A stretch of DNA of 64,000 nucleotides from Hamadaea tsunoensis DSM 44101. GTDB lineage: Bacteria; Actinomycetota; Actinomycetes; Mycobacteriales; Micromonosporaceae. The notes under the pieces were generated by a model that saw nothing but the letters and a program-made list of their open reading frames with translations, was not told the origin of the DNA and ran no database searches. The position numbers were made by a program, and so were the translations under genes. Below are positions 49,477 to 61,265 of the stretch, in pieces; position 1 is the first letter of the stretch; each line of letters begins with the position of its first letter. The stretch is taken from positions 310,001-374,000 of the forward strand of contig NZ_AUAX01000007.1 in NCBI RefSeq assembly GCF_000428945.1. Reading direction: 5' to 3'.

Positions 49477-49504
49477 GCCCGCGGCGGGAGATCCCGCCGC
49501 GGGC
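49477..49504 (-). terminator. hairpin terminator of the GH9 cellulase
   Basis: GCCCGCGGCGGGA (49477-49489) and TCCCGCCGCGGGC (49492-49504) form perfect 13-bp arms with a 2-base loop, 17 bp beyond the cellulase stop. Confidence 0.75.
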
Positions 49505-49521
49505 ATCTATGGGGTGGTGCT

Positions 49522-52440
<2,919 letters not shown>

Positions 52441-52545
52441 TCATGCGGCCGGATGCGCCGGGCCGCCGGGAGCGCGGTCGTCGCCCTGCCGCCGCCGGTG
52501 GCTTGGGCGAACCACGCGGAGGGGTTTCCGGCCGGCCCGAGCACC

Positions 52546-52569
52546 GATTCTGGGAGCGCTCCCAGAATC
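52546..52569. promoter_or_regulatory. perfect CebR-type operator
   Basis: The 24-bp palindrome contains TGGGAGCGCTCCCA at 52551-52564, identical to the consensus site of CebR, the LacI-family cellobiose repressor of Streptomyces and relatives. It lies between the divergent cellulase and acetyltransferase genes. Confidence 0.9.
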
Positions 52570-52689
52570 GAGACGGGACAATCCGTTGGGCTGATTCAAC
52601 CGCCCCCATCCGATTTTGGGAAGACCCGCATTTGTCCCGCCCCGCAAATTCGGATGCCGCGGCCCGGCCGGCTGCCTACCCTGACCGGC

Positions 52690-53649
52690 ATGTCACGCAT
52701 CCAGGTCCGGTCCTTCACCGCCGACGACATCGACGCCGCGGCCGGCCTGCTCGCCGCGCGCCACCGCGCCCACCGGCGTACCGCGCCGCTGCTGTCGCCC
52801 TCCTTCGAGGACCCGTCGGTCGCGGCGCAGGCCGTCGCCGCCGCCTTCGCGCAACCCGATGCCTCCGGGGCTTTCGGCGTACGCGACGGGCAGCCGGCCG
52901 GCTTCGTCCTCGGCGCCCCGAAAGGCAGCGAGCTGTGGGGGCCGAACGTCTGGGTCGAGTCGGCCGGCCACGCGTGCACCGACCCCGAAGACCTCCGCGA
53001 CCTGTACGCCGTGGCGGCCCAGCGCTGGGTCGACGAAGGGCGTACCGCGCACTACGCCCTCGCCCCGGCCGATCCGGCGCTGCTGAACTCCTGGTACCGC
53101 CTGGGCTTCGGCCAGCAGCATGCCCACGGGATCCGGGACACGGCCGTGGAAGTTACACCGTCGAAGGTCGCCGTACGCCCGGCCGTCCGCGCCGACATCC
53201 CCCTGCTGGCTCAGCTCGACCTCGAACTGCCGCACCACCAGGGCCGGTCGCCGGTGTTCTCGGCGGGCTCGACACCGGACCTCCAGGAGGCCCTGGACGA
53301 GTGGGAGTCCGACTTCGACGATCCCGAGTACGCGGTCTTCGTCGCCGAGCACGAGGGTGCCGTCATCGGTTCCGCGATCGGCTGCGCACTGAGCAAGTCC
53401 GGCTCGCACACGGCGCTCGCGCGTACCGAGAATGCGGGCTTCCTCGGATTCGCCGCGGTGCTGCCGGCCGCCCGCGGACTCGGCGCCGGACGGGCGCTGG
53501 GCGAGACGGTGTGCGTGTGGGCCCGGGATGCGGGGTTCACCAGCGTCGTCACGGACTGGCGCGTGACGAACCTGTTGTCGTCGCGAGCCTGGCCGGCGCT
53601 CGGCTTCGAGGAGACCTTCATCCGCGTCCACCGGGTGGTGGGCTACTGA
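52690..53649 (+). CDS. double GNAT-domain acetyltransferase
   Basis: A 319-residue protein. The N-terminal half is a degenerate GNAT (SFTADDIDAAAGLLAARHRA, GFVLGAPKGSELWGPN); the C-terminal half is complete, with AGFLGFAAVLPAARGLGAGR as the acetyl-CoA loop and WPALGFEETFIRVHRVVGY as the last strands. TACCCT lies seven bases before the ATG, so it may be leaderless. The CebR box between it and the cellulase is 121 bp upstream, so control by cellobiose is possible but not obvious. The substrate is unknown. Confidence 0.85.
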   Translation: MSRIQVRSFTADDIDAAAGLLAARHRAHRRTAPLLSPSFEDPSVAAQAVAAAFAQPDASGAFGVRDGQPAGFVLGAPKGSELWGPNVWVESAGHACTDPEDLRDLYAVAAQRWVDEGRTAHYALAPADPALLNSWYRLGFGQQHAHGIRDTAVEVTPSKVAVRPAVRADIPLLAQLDLELPHHQGRSPVFSAGSTPDLQEALDEWESDFDDPEYAVFVAEHEGAVIGSAIGCALSKSGSHTALARTENAGFLGFAAVLPAARGLGAGRALGETVCVWARDAGFTSVVTDWRVTNLLSSRAWPALGFEETFIRVHRVVGY

Positions 53650-53824
53650 TCGGATTGCCCAAGCTACTGACGGGTTTCGCTCACGCAGCGTCCGCATGCG
53701 ACGGACAATGGGCATATCGCGGACGGCTATCGTCGCGAATCTGTATCGGACGCCCGCCTGCGGTCCCGGCGCTGGACTAGTTCCGGCGCCGGGGAGGCGT
53801 CGGTCTCCGCTCTCGCCCCCCACC

Positions 53825-53907
53825 CCAAGATCCGGTTTGGATCAGGGATCGCCACGTAATCTTGGCCCAAGATTCGGGTGATTTCCCTGATCCAAGCGGG
53901 ATCTTGG
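53825..53907. repeat. family A nested palindrome, copy 4
   Basis: Outer arms begin CCAAGATCCGGTTTGGATCA and end with GCGGGATCTTGG; inner hairpin AATCTTGG-C-CCAAGATT. It lies between convergent genes, 175 bp after the acetyltransferase and 39 bp from the acyl-CoA dehydrogenase stop. No gene in 53650-53946. Confidence 0.9.
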
Positions 53908-53946
53908 ACCGACGGGCAGGGCGGGGGCAGGGCGGGGGCGGGGCGG

Positions 53947-55092
53947 TCACAGGCCCAGGGAGCGGCCGATGATCTCTTTCATGATCTCGTTGGTGCCGCC
54001 GTAGATCGGCATCATGCGGGTGTCCATGTACGCCCGTGCGACCGGATACTCGACCAGGTACCCGTAGCCGCCGTGCAGCTGGAGGCAGCGGTCGACGACC
54101 CGGCGCTGCAGGTCGGTCGTCCACCATTTCGCCCGGGCCGCCCCGACCTCGTCCAGCCGGCCGGCGACGTGGTCGAGGACGCACTGGTCGGCGTACGTGC
54201 GGGCGATCTCGACCTCGGTGGACATCTCGGCCAGCTCGAAGCGTACGTGCTGGAATTCGCCGAGGGTCCGGCCGAACACCCGGCGGTCGCGGCAGTAGGC
54301 GATCGTCTCGGCCAGCACCGCCTCGGCGGCGGCCACCGCGGCGACCGCGATGCTCAGCCGCTCCCGGGGCAGGTGGCGCATCAGGTACTGCCAGCCGCCG
54401 CCCTCGTCGCCGAGCCGGTTCGCGGCCGGTACGCGTACCTCGTCGAAGAACAGTTCGGCGGTGTCCTGGGCGTGCAGCCCGATCTTGCGCAGGGCCGGTC
54501 CGCGCGTGAAGCCGGGCATGTCCCGTTCGACCACGAGCAGGGTCAGCCGCCCGCGGGTCTGCCGGGCGGGATCGGTGACCGCCGCGACGAGCACGATGTC
54601 GGCCTGCAGGGCGTTGCTGATCAGCGTCTTGGACCCGGTGAGCACGTAGTCGTCGCCGTCCCGGCGGGCCGAGGTGCGTACGCCGGCCAGGTCGCTGCCC
54701 GCGCCGGGTTCGGTGAGCGCCAGGGCGGCCAGGGTCCCGCCGGAGCAGAAGCCGGGCAGCCAGCGTCCGCGCTGCTGCTGATCGGCCAGGCCGAGCAGGT
54801 AGGGGCCGATGATGTCGTTGTGCAGCGCGAGGGCGAACCCCGCCGTCCCGGTACGCGCCAGTTCCTCCGTGATCAGCGCGGCGAACCGGTAGTCGGCGCA
54901 GTCGCCGCCGCCGTACTCGGCCGGCATGTCGAGCCCGAGCAGGCCCTGCCGGCCGGCGGCCAGCCAGGCGGACCGGTCGACCCGGCCGGCCTCCTCCCAG
55001 GCGGGATAGTGCGGGAGGACTTCGCGGCGGACGAACGCGCGTACGGTGTCGCGGAACGCGAGCTGATCCTCGGTGAGGACGGCGTCCCTCAT
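53947..55092 (-). CDS. acyl-CoA dehydrogenase, last gene of the biosynthetic cluster
   Basis: A 381-residue FAD enzyme. LTEPGAGSDLAGVRTSARRD is the first family signature (FAD and acyl contacts), and LQLHGGYGYLVEYPVARAYM with MPIYGGTNEIMKEIIGRSLG the second, in which the catalytic base glutamate sits in GGTNEIMKE. It would introduce an alpha,beta double bond in an acyl-CoA or, as in several NRPS clusters, in a carrier-bound acyl or amino acid. It begins 31 bp after the E1 beta stop, with a 34-bp tandem duplication covering the junction. Confidence 0.93.
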   Translation of the reverse strand: MRDAVLTEDQLAFRDTVRAFVRREVLPHYPAWEEAGRVDRSAWLAAGRQGLLGLDMPAEYGGGDCADYRFAALITEELARTGTAGFALALHNDIIGPYLLGLADQQQRGRWLPGFCSGGTLAALALTEPGAGSDLAGVRTSARRDGDDYVLTGSKTLISNALQADIVLVAAVTDPARQTRGRLTLLVVERDMPGFTRGPALRKIGLHAQDTAELFFDEVRVPAANRLGDEGGGWQYLMRHLPRERLSIAVAAVAAAEAVLAETIAYCRDRRVFGRTLGEFQHVRFELAEMSTEVEIARTYADQCVLDHVAGRLDEVGAARAKWWTTDLQRRVVDRCLQLHGGYGYLVEYPVARAYMDTRMMPIYGGTNEIMKEIIGRSLGL

Positions 55093-55154
55093 GCGAGCGC
55101 TCCGGTGGCGAGGTCGGCGTGTCTCATGCGAGCGGTCCCGTGGCGAGGGCCGCG
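55088..55154. repeat. 34-bp tandem duplication at the E1 beta/acyl-CoA dehydrogenase junction
   Basis: CTCATGCGAGCGCTCCGGTG at 55088 recurs at 55122 as CTCATGCGAGCGGTCCCGTG; 29 of 33 positions agree. One copy holds the end of E1 beta, the other the start of the dehydrogenase gene. Confidence 0.75.
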
Positions 55155-56116
55155 TAGATCGTGTCGGCGCCCGCCACGACCTGGGCTTCGAGCTGCGGGG
55201 CGGCCGGGATGATCGAGTCCGCCGAGCTGACCAGGGTCACCGGGTGCCGCAGCCGGACGGCCGCGTTGATCCGCGCCGCGACGTGCTCGCCCCACGTGCC
55301 GCCGGCGGTGCTCTCCTCCACGACGGACACCCGGCCGGCGGCGGTCAGCAGCGGCAGCAGCGGGTCGAGGTCGAGCGGGTAGAGCCGGGACGGCACCACG
55401 ATCTGGGTGTTCTCCTCGCGGTCGAGCAGCAGCCGGCGGGCCGCCGCGAGCGTCCGGCCGAGCATCCCGCCCGGCGCGAGGACCAGGTGGTCCACGGGCA
55501 GGCTCCGGTCGGCGTACGCGCGGGCGTGCGTGCCGAGGCGGTCGAAGGAGAACAGGTCGTCGAGGCGGTCGCCGGCCGGCAGCCGCTCGCCGTAGAGGGA
55601 CTTGTCCTCGACGAACAGGCACGGGATCGCCGCCGCGGTCATCTCGGCGAACACCGCCGCGGCCGGGTGCAGCGGCGACAGCTCGTAGATCGCCAGGTCC
55701 GGTACGCCGATCAGGTGCTTCTGCGGGCTCTGGCTGTGCGTCGCGCCGTAGCCCCGGCGGCCGCCGGTCGGGCAGCGCACGATCAGGCGCATCGGCAGCC
55801 GCCGACCGTACATGCTGACGGACTTGGCCGCGAAGTTGACGATCTGGTCCAGCGCGAGGAAGAGGAAGTCGGCGAACATGATCTCGACGATCACCGTGTT
55901 CCCCGTCAGGGCCAGCCCGCAGGCCACGCCGGTGAAGCCGGCCTCGCTGATCGGCGTCGCGCGGACGCGGCCCGGGAAGCGGGTCGTCAGCCCCTTCGTG
56001 ATCTTGAAGGCGCCGCCGTACGGGTCGGCCACGTCCTCGCCCAGCAGGTACGCCGAGGGGTCCGCCTCGAACAGCTTGTGCAGTGCGGCGTTGAGGTCGT
56101 CCGCGACGCGGTTCAC
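55124..56116 (-). CDS. 2-oxoacid dehydrogenase E1 component, beta subunit
   Basis: A 330-residue transketolase-like subunit. LLGEDVADPYGGAFKITKGL is the conserved start of E1 beta, ATPISEAGFTGVACGLALTG holds the glutamate that activates thiamine diphosphate, and MRLIVRCPTGGRRGYGATHS matches acetoin/pyruvate-type E1 beta with the HSQS loop. With E1 alpha it decarboxylates a 2-oxo acid and reductively acylates the lipoyl group of E2. GTG start overlapping the E1 alpha stop (GTGA). Substrate not evident; acetoin- or pyruvate-dehydrogenase-like. Confidence 0.93.
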   Translation of the reverse strand: MNRVADDLNAALHKLFEADPSAYLLGEDVADPYGGAFKITKGLTTRFPGRVRATPISEAGFTGVACGLALTGNTVIVEIMFADFLFLALDQIVNFAAKSVSMYGRRLPMRLIVRCPTGGRRGYGATHSQSPQKHLIGVPDLAIYELSPLHPAAAVFAEMTAAAIPCLFVEDKSLYGERLPAGDRLDDLFSFDRLGTHARAYADRSLPVDHLVLAPGGMLGRTLAAARRLLLDREENTQIVVPSRLYPLDLDPLLPLLTAAGRVSVVEESTAGGTWGEHVAARINAAVRLRHPVTLVSSADSIIPAAPQLEAQVVAGADTIYAALATGPLA

Positions 56117-57039
56117 GCGGCGGCCCACTGCGTGCCGGCCCACTGCCCGGCGGGTTCGCGGTTCGCCACGTCCGCCAGGACCGCGGCCATCCGCGCCCGC
56201 TGCCGCTCGTCGATCTCGTCGAACGTGACCGGGTCCAGCGCGCGCGTGCGGGCGTACCAGTCCGCCGATCGCAGGGCCGCGAGCTCGGCCGGCGTACGCG
56301 AGTCGTCGCCCTTGCTGTGCGGGCCCAGCCGCCGGGTGCGGAACTCGACGATCAGCGGACCGCCGCCGTCGCGTACCGCCGCGAGGAGCGGGCCGACGGC
56401 CGACCGGATCTCGCCGACATCGTCCGTGTCGACACCCGCGTACGCGATCCCGAACGCCGCCGCGCGCCCGGCGATCGTTCCGGCGAGCTGCCGGTCGGTG
56501 GGTGTGGACTGCGCGATGCCGTTGTTCTCCACGAACAGCACGAGCGGCAGCCGCCACAGCGCGGCCAGGTTGAGCCCCTCGTACACGGCGCCCTCGCCGA
56601 ACGTGCCGTCGCCGACGAACGCCGCGGCCAGCTGCCCGCGCCCGGACTGCTGCAGGTGCAGCGCCACCCCGGCCGCCACCGGCACGCTCTGCCCCTGCAC
56701 GCCGGTAGACAGGTAGTCCGGCCGCCACAGGTGCTGGCTGCCGCCCACCCCGCCGCAGACCCCGCCGGCCCGGCCCATGATCTCGGCGAGCAGGCCCGCC
56801 GGATCGTCGTACCGGGCGAGGTAGTGGCCGTGTCCCCGGTGGTTGCTGAACACGTGGTCCCCGGCGAGCAGCGGCGCCAGCGCGACGGGGATGTACTCCT
56901 GGCCGAGGCAGGTGTGCGTGGTTCCGGCGACCCGGCCCTGCGCGAACAGCTCCAGCAGCGCGGTCTCGAAATGCCGGATGAACAGCAGCGCCGCGAGATC
57001 GGCCCGGGCGACGACGAGTGGGGGTGCCGGGTGCGCCAT
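56113..57039 (-). CDS. 2-oxoacid dehydrogenase E1 component, alpha subunit
   Basis: A 308-residue subunit. HVFSNHRGHGHYLARYDDPA is the pyrophosphate-side motif; the thiamine diphosphate/magnesium motif runs from AAAFVGDGTFGEGAVYEGLN to LFVENNGIAQS (GDG...NN). TRRLGPHSKGDDSRTPAELA is the regulatory loop region, which lacks the serine block of mammalian E1. It resembles AcoA-type short E1 alpha proteins. It overlaps the ACP gene by ATGA and the E1 beta gene by GTGA, so ACP, E1 alpha and E1 beta are made together. Confidence 0.93.
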   Translation of the reverse strand: MAHPAPPLVVARADLAALLFIRHFETALLELFAQGRVAGTTHTCLGQEYIPVALAPLLAGDHVFSNHRGHGHYLARYDDPAGLLAEIMGRAGGVCGGVGGSQHLWRPDYLSTGVQGQSVPVAAGVALHLQQSGRGQLAAAFVGDGTFGEGAVYEGLNLAALWRLPLVLFVENNGIAQSTPTDRQLAGTIAGRAAAFGIAYAGVDTDDVGEIRSAVGPLLAAVRDGGGPLIVEFRTRRLGPHSKGDDSRTPAELAALRSADWYARTRALDPVTFDEIDERQRARMAAVLADVANREPAGQWAGTQWAAA

Positions 57040-57266
57040 CAGGCGGCCACGCCCTTGCCCGCCAGCATCTCCCGCAGCCGCGCCACCGAGGTGCCGGACG
57101 CCATCTCGTCGCCGGTGAAGGTCACGTCGTAGGCGTCCTCCAGGGAGATCATGATCTGGACCTGCTTGATGCTCGTCCACTCGCCGTGCGTCGTGTGGCT
57201 GATCTCGCCCTGCGTGGCGGGGTCGATCTCCAGTACGTCGCAGACGATCTTCTCCAAGGTGGGCAT
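57039..57266 (-). CDS. acyl carrier protein
   Basis: A 75-residue ACP. The phosphopantetheine serine lies in THGEWTSIKQVQIMISLEDA; the usual DSL is replaced by TSI, and the following LEDAYDVTFTGDEMASGTSV is the normal helix II-III region. AGGAAG precedes the ATG. Its position between the exporter and E1 alpha suggests that it receives the acyl group produced by the E1/E2 enzymes. The TSI sequence may affect which PPTase recognises it. Confidence 0.9.
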   Translation of the reverse strand: MPTLEKIVCDVLEIDPATQGEISHTTHGEWTSIKQVQIMISLEDAYDVTFTGDEMASGTSVARLREMLAGKGVAA

Positions 57267-57277
57267 GTCTCTTCCTT

Positions 57278-58588
57278 TCATCGGATGCGGCGCCGGACCA
57301 TCGGTACCGCGCAGGCGAGGGCCAGCACGTTCACGACGGCCATCGTGGTGAAGAGCGGTTCGTAGTCGTGCCGGGCCAGGACCGCGCCGACGCCGATCGC
57401 CGCCGCGAAGTAGCAGAGGTTGAAGCTCAGTGCGACGAACCCCGACCCCGTCTGCTCCAGCACCGTCAGCAGGGTCAGCATGATCCCCACGCAGGCGAGT
57501 GAAGGACCTGTGATTTTCAGGAACTCGTAGGTCACGCGGGCTGTCTCCGCATCGGGCGCCGCCAGGTCCGCGATTCTTCCGGCGAACAACCACAGGAATA
57601 CGCTGATCGGGGCGTACATGAGTGTCGCCAGGGCCGCTCCGCGGCGGACGGTCGTGATGGGCGGGGTGCTCCGGTCCTGGTTCACCAGGATCGCCACTGC
57701 TGTTCCGAGGCCCATCGCGGGGACTATCAGAACGATCTGGGTGGTGCTGGCGATGCCGTAGCCGGCGACCGCTGCTTCGCCGAACCTGGCCAGGACGCGG
57801 ATGGTGGCGCTGTTGGCGAGGAAGAGGACGACGAAGGTGCCGCCCACGGGTACGCCGACCGCCGCCAGTGCTCTCCAGGCTTCGCCGTGGCCACCGTGAT
57901 CGGTGTGTCGGGTGTGGATGATCGCGCTCAGCAGCCCGTGCCGTTGCAGCAGGACGGCAGCCGCCGCCAGGCCGACAGCCGCCGACGCGGCGACGGCGAG
58001 CGGGAAGCCGTTCAATCCCAGGCCCAGTACGCCGCCGAAGACCGCAACTCCGGCCACCTGGATCACCATGACCGTGACCGCCACGCCGGACGCCTGGCCG
58101 GGGTGGCCGGTGGCGCGGAGCGCGGCGGTGAGGATCATGCACGGGACTTCGAGGACGACGACCAGGCACATCAGGCGCAGGAACGGGACGAAGGAAGTTC
58201 CGGGGTGGGCGCCGAGCGCGGCGGCGAGCGGGGCCGCGGCGGCCGCCACGAGCGCGGCGGCCGCGCCGATCGCGGTCAGGCCGGCGGTCAGGAGCGGCCG
58301 GACCGTGCGGCCGACCGCGCCGGGAGCCGTCCCCGCGCGCGCCACCGCCACCAGGGTGCTGATGTCGATGCCGACCTGGAAGGCCGACAGGATGAACGAC
58401 GCCGGTAGGTAGAGCGAGCGTACGTAGAGGGCCTCGGGACCGAAACGGCCGATGAGCACGACGATGAGCCACTGGGCGCTCAGCGCGAAGCCGTTCGCCA
58501 GCGCGAGGGGCGTCGCCAGCGCGACGATCCGCCGGTAGCCCGGGCCGTCGCGGACGGGGACGGCGGCGAGGGTGTCGGTGCCGCTCAT
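57278..58588 (-). CDS. MATE-type exporter
   Basis: A 436-residue membrane protein with about twelve hydrophobic segments. RIVALATPLALANGFALSAQ and YVRSLYLPASFILSAFQVGI open the first half; VGVPVGGTFVVLFLANSATI and VAGYGIASTTQIVLIVPAMG open the second, a typical MATE pseudo-repeat. It should export the product of the cluster by sodium or proton antiport. It lies two bases after the KASIII-like gene and eleven before the ACP gene. Confidence 0.9.
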   Translation of the reverse strand: MSGTDTLAAVPVRDGPGYRRIVALATPLALANGFALSAQWLIVVLIGRFGPEALYVRSLYLPASFILSAFQVGIDISTLVAVARAGTAPGAVGRTVRPLLTAGLTAIGAAAALVAAAAAPLAAALGAHPGTSFVPFLRLMCLVVVLEVPCMILTAALRATGHPGQASGVAVTVMVIQVAGVAVFGGVLGLGLNGFPLAVAASAAVGLAAAAVLLQRHGLLSAIIHTRHTDHGGHGEAWRALAAVGVPVGGTFVVLFLANSATIRVLARFGEAAVAGYGIASTTQIVLIVPAMGLGTAVAILVNQDRSTPPITTVRRGAALATLMYAPISVFLWLFAGRIADLAAPDAETARVTYEFLKITGPSLACVGIMLTLLTVLEQTGSGFVALSFNLCYFAAAIGVGAVLARHDYEPLFTTMAVVNVLALACAVPMVRRRIR

Positions 58589-58590
58589 CG

Positions 58591-59490
58591 TCAGTGCCGC
58601 AGGACCATGACCGAGGCGACCGTGTTGACCCCCGACGCCGTCATCATGTACGCGTCCCCGGGCCGCAGCCCGCCCGCGGCCGTCACATCGGCATAGTTGA
58701 TGAATGCGTCCGACGAGAACGAGTGCGCCTGCTTCGGCACGTTGTCGAGGAAGATCCGCTCGATCGGGAGGCCGAGCTGCCGGGCGATGCGTACCCACGA
58801 GACGCGGTTGACGTTGTGCGGCAGGACGACCGTGATGTCATCCCAGGTAAGCCCGGCCGTCGCGACCGCCTCGTTCATCGCGTCCACGAACACGTCGTGA
58901 TACGAGTCCTGATAGGACACGACCCCGTCGCCGGTACGCGACGCGTACGCGAGCACGCGGTCCCGGTCCCCGCCATCGCCCACCACGACGGCGGCGGCGC
59001 CCTCGGCCATGATGGTCTGGTTCGGGATGTGCTGGACCTCGGGCAGGCTCGCCTTCTCGCCGGTGAGGACGAGGGCGAGGCCCCCGGGCACCGCGTCGCG
59101 GGCGAGCAGCCGGCCGGCGGTGTGCACCGCGAGCAGGCCCGAGGCGCAGGCGTGCTCGGCCAGCGCGAAGCAGATCACGTCGTCGGGCAGCCCCAGCTTG
59201 GCCGCGATGTCATGCAGCGGGAACGGCCGGGTGTACGCCATCGGCAGCTCGCTGCGGGCCGCGATCACATACCGGATCCGGTCGGCGTACGCGGGCAGGC
59301 CGGTGAGGCGTTCGGCGGCGGCCAGGACCTGGTCGGGCCAGTCGGTCCCGGTCGCCATCGCGACGTCCCGCAGGCCGTGCAGGCGTTCGAAGACGCGTAC
59401 GTCCATGGGGGACAGTCCCAGGTGGTCGCCGAGGGAGGCCAGCGGCACCGACGGCGGGACGAACGCGGCCACCTCGTGCAGGGCGGTCAT
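58591..59490 (-). CDS. KASIII-like condensing or acyltransferase enzyme
   Basis: A 299-residue thiolase-fold protein. The nucleophile is C115 in FALAEHACASGLLAVHTAGR; H225 lies in VVLPHNVNRVSWVRIARQLG. Where normal KASIII has an Asn in GNTSSAS, this one reads AHSFSSDAFINYADVTAAGG, with D261 and N265 as candidates. It is shorter than FabH (about 317 residues). KASIII relatives such as CerJ transfer acyl groups to oxygen or nitrogen rather than making C-C bonds, and the altered site points that way. It overlaps the A-T gene by ATGA. Confidence 0.88.
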   Translation of the reverse strand: MTALHEVAAFVPPSVPLASLGDHLGLSPMDVRVFERLHGLRDVAMATGTDWPDQVLAAAERLTGLPAYADRIRYVIAARSELPMAYTRPFPLHDIAAKLGLPDDVICFALAEHACASGLLAVHTAGRLLARDAVPGGLALVLTGEKASLPEVQHIPNQTIMAEGAAAVVVGDGGDRDRVLAYASRTGDGVVSYQDSYHDVFVDAMNEAVATAGLTWDDITVVLPHNVNRVSWVRIARQLGLPIERIFLDNVPKQAHSFSSDAFINYADVTAAGGLRPGDAYMMTASGVNTVASVMVLRH

Positions 59491-61241
59491 CGCGCGCTCC
59501 GCAGGGCGCTCACGGCCGAGGCGAGGTCGGCGACGGTCTCGGTGTCGTAGAAGACGTCCGACGCGACCTCGACCCCCCAGCGGTCGGAGATCGCCGCCAC
59601 CACCCGCATGACGGCCAGCGAGTGGCCGCCGACCTCGAAGAAGTCGTCGGCGGGACCGACCCGCCCGGCGCCCAGCACCTCGGCGACGAGCGCGCAGAAC
59701 TCGGTGGTGAACGGGTCGGCGCCGGCCGGCGCGACCGGCGCCGCGGCGGCCACCGGGTTCACCTCGGCGAGCGCGGCCCGGTCGATCTTGCCGTTGGCGG
59801 TCAGCGGGAACTCCTTCAGCACCAGGATCGAGGTCGGCGTCATCGCGGAGGGCAGCGTCCGCGCGGCGTGGTCCCGGACGGCCGAGGGCGTGGGCGGGGC
59901 GTCCGGGTCGGCCGGCATCACGTACGCGATCAGTTCCTGGCCGCGGACGAGGGCGACGGCGGCCGCGACCTCGGGGCAGCGTTCCAGGCCGGCCTCGACC
60001 TCGCCGAGTTCCACCCGCTGGCCGCGGATCTTCACCTGGCTGTCGGACCGGCCGAGGTACTCCAGGTTCCCGTCGGTACGCCACCGGCAGCGGTCGCCGG
60101 TCCGGTACAGCCGGCCGAGCGGGTGCTCGACGAAGGCCGCGGCGGTCAGGTCGGGCGCGTCCGCGTACCCCCGGGCGACGCCGAGGCCGCCGATGTGCAG
60201 CTCGCCCGGCTCCCCGACGGCGGCCTCGGTCCCGTCCTCGGCGAGCACGAGTACGCGGGTGTTGGCGATCGGCCGGCCGATGCGGATCTCGCCGGGCTCG
60301 GCCGGTACCGGCCACACCGTCGACAGGATCGTCGTCTCCGTCGGCCCGTACGCGTTCACGAGGCCGCCGAGGCGCTGCGTCAACGCGGTCGCGAGGCGGG
60401 CCGGCAGCGCCTCGCCGCCGGTCATGCCGATCAGGTCCGGCGCGTGCAGGCCGGCGTCGACCAGGGCCTGCCACTGCGACGGGACGGCCTGCATCCGGGT
60501 CACGCCACCGGTCGCGGGCCGGCCGGCCGTGATCAGGCGGACCAGGCGGGCGGCGTCGCGTACCTCGGCGCGGGTCGTGATCGTCAGCGTGGCCCCCGTC
60601 GCCACCGGTACGCACAGCTCGGCGAGCGAGATGTCGAACGTGGGCGGGGCCATGCTCAGCCAGTGCTCGCCCGGCCCGACCCGCAGCACGGTCCCGAGTT
60701 CGGTGACGACGTTCAGCAGCGCGGCGTGGTCCACCTCGACCGCCTTGGGCCGCCCCGTCGACCCGGAGGTGTAGATGAGGTACGCCGGATCCGACGGCTG
60801 GGGCACGCGTACTCCCGGGGTGTGCCGCTCGTCGGGAGCGACCACCGGCAGGGGCGCGGGGACCGGGCGGTCGGCGACCACGGCGGCGGCCCGGGCGTCG
60901 GCGAGCAGGAAGGCGGTGCGGTCGGCCGGATGCTCGACGTCGAGCGGAAGGTAGACGCAGCCGGCCCGCCAGACGCCGAGCAGGGCGGCGAGCAGGCCCG
61001 CCGACCGGTCGACCAGGACGCCCACCCGGGCCCCCCGCTCCACCCCGTACGCCAGCAGGCGGCCGGCGATCGACCCGGCGGCGGCGTCGAGTTCGGCGTA
61101 GGTCAGCGTGGTATCTCCACTATGGACGGCGACCGCGTCCGGCGCGGTCGCCGCCCGGGCGGCGAACAGGTCGAGCACGGTGACGGGCGGCAGGGCGCGG
61201 GCGTCTCCCGCCGACCAGTCGGCGGGCACCAGTCCGGGCAT
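59487..61241 (-). CDS. NRPS module, adenylation-thiolation
   Basis: A 584-residue two-domain synthetase. The A domain has A3 AYLIYTSGSTGRPKAVEVDH, A4 PTFDISLAEL, A5 NAYGPTETTI, A7 LYRTGDRCRW, A8 GRSDSQVKIRGQRVELGEVE and A10 NGKIDR. The T domain has FFEVGGHSLAVMRV with the carrier serine. A hand alignment to GrsA gives the specificity code DIAQMGAILK, closest to glycine-type codes I know (6 of 10), but this needs a proper predictor. No C or TE domain is present; both functions must come from neighbours. Confidence 0.93.
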   Translation of the reverse strand: MPGLVPADWSAGDARALPPVTVLDLFAARAATAPDAVAVHSGDTTLTYAELDAAAGSIAGRLLAYGVERGARVGVLVDRSAGLLAALLGVWRAGCVYLPLDVEHPADRTAFLLADARAAAVVADRPVPAPLPVVAPDERHTPGVRVPQPSDPAYLIYTSGSTGRPKAVEVDHAALLNVVTELGTVLRVGPGEHWLSMAPPTFDISLAELCVPVATGATLTITTRAEVRDAARLVRLITAGRPATGGVTRMQAVPSQWQALVDAGLHAPDLIGMTGGEALPARLATALTQRLGGLVNAYGPTETTILSTVWPVPAEPGEIRIGRPIANTRVLVLAEDGTEAAVGEPGELHIGGLGVARGYADAPDLTAAAFVEHPLGRLYRTGDRCRWRTDGNLEYLGRSDSQVKIRGQRVELGEVEAGLERCPEVAAAVALVRGQELIAYVMPADPDAPPTPSAVRDHAARTLPSAMTPTSILVLKEFPLTANGKIDRAALAEVNPVAAAAPVAPAGADPFTTEFCALVAEVLGAGRVGPADDFFEVGGHSLAVMRVVAAISDRWGVEVASDVFYDTETVADLASAVSALRSAR

Positions 61242-61265
61242 GGGGGTGTCCTTGTCTCGTGTATG

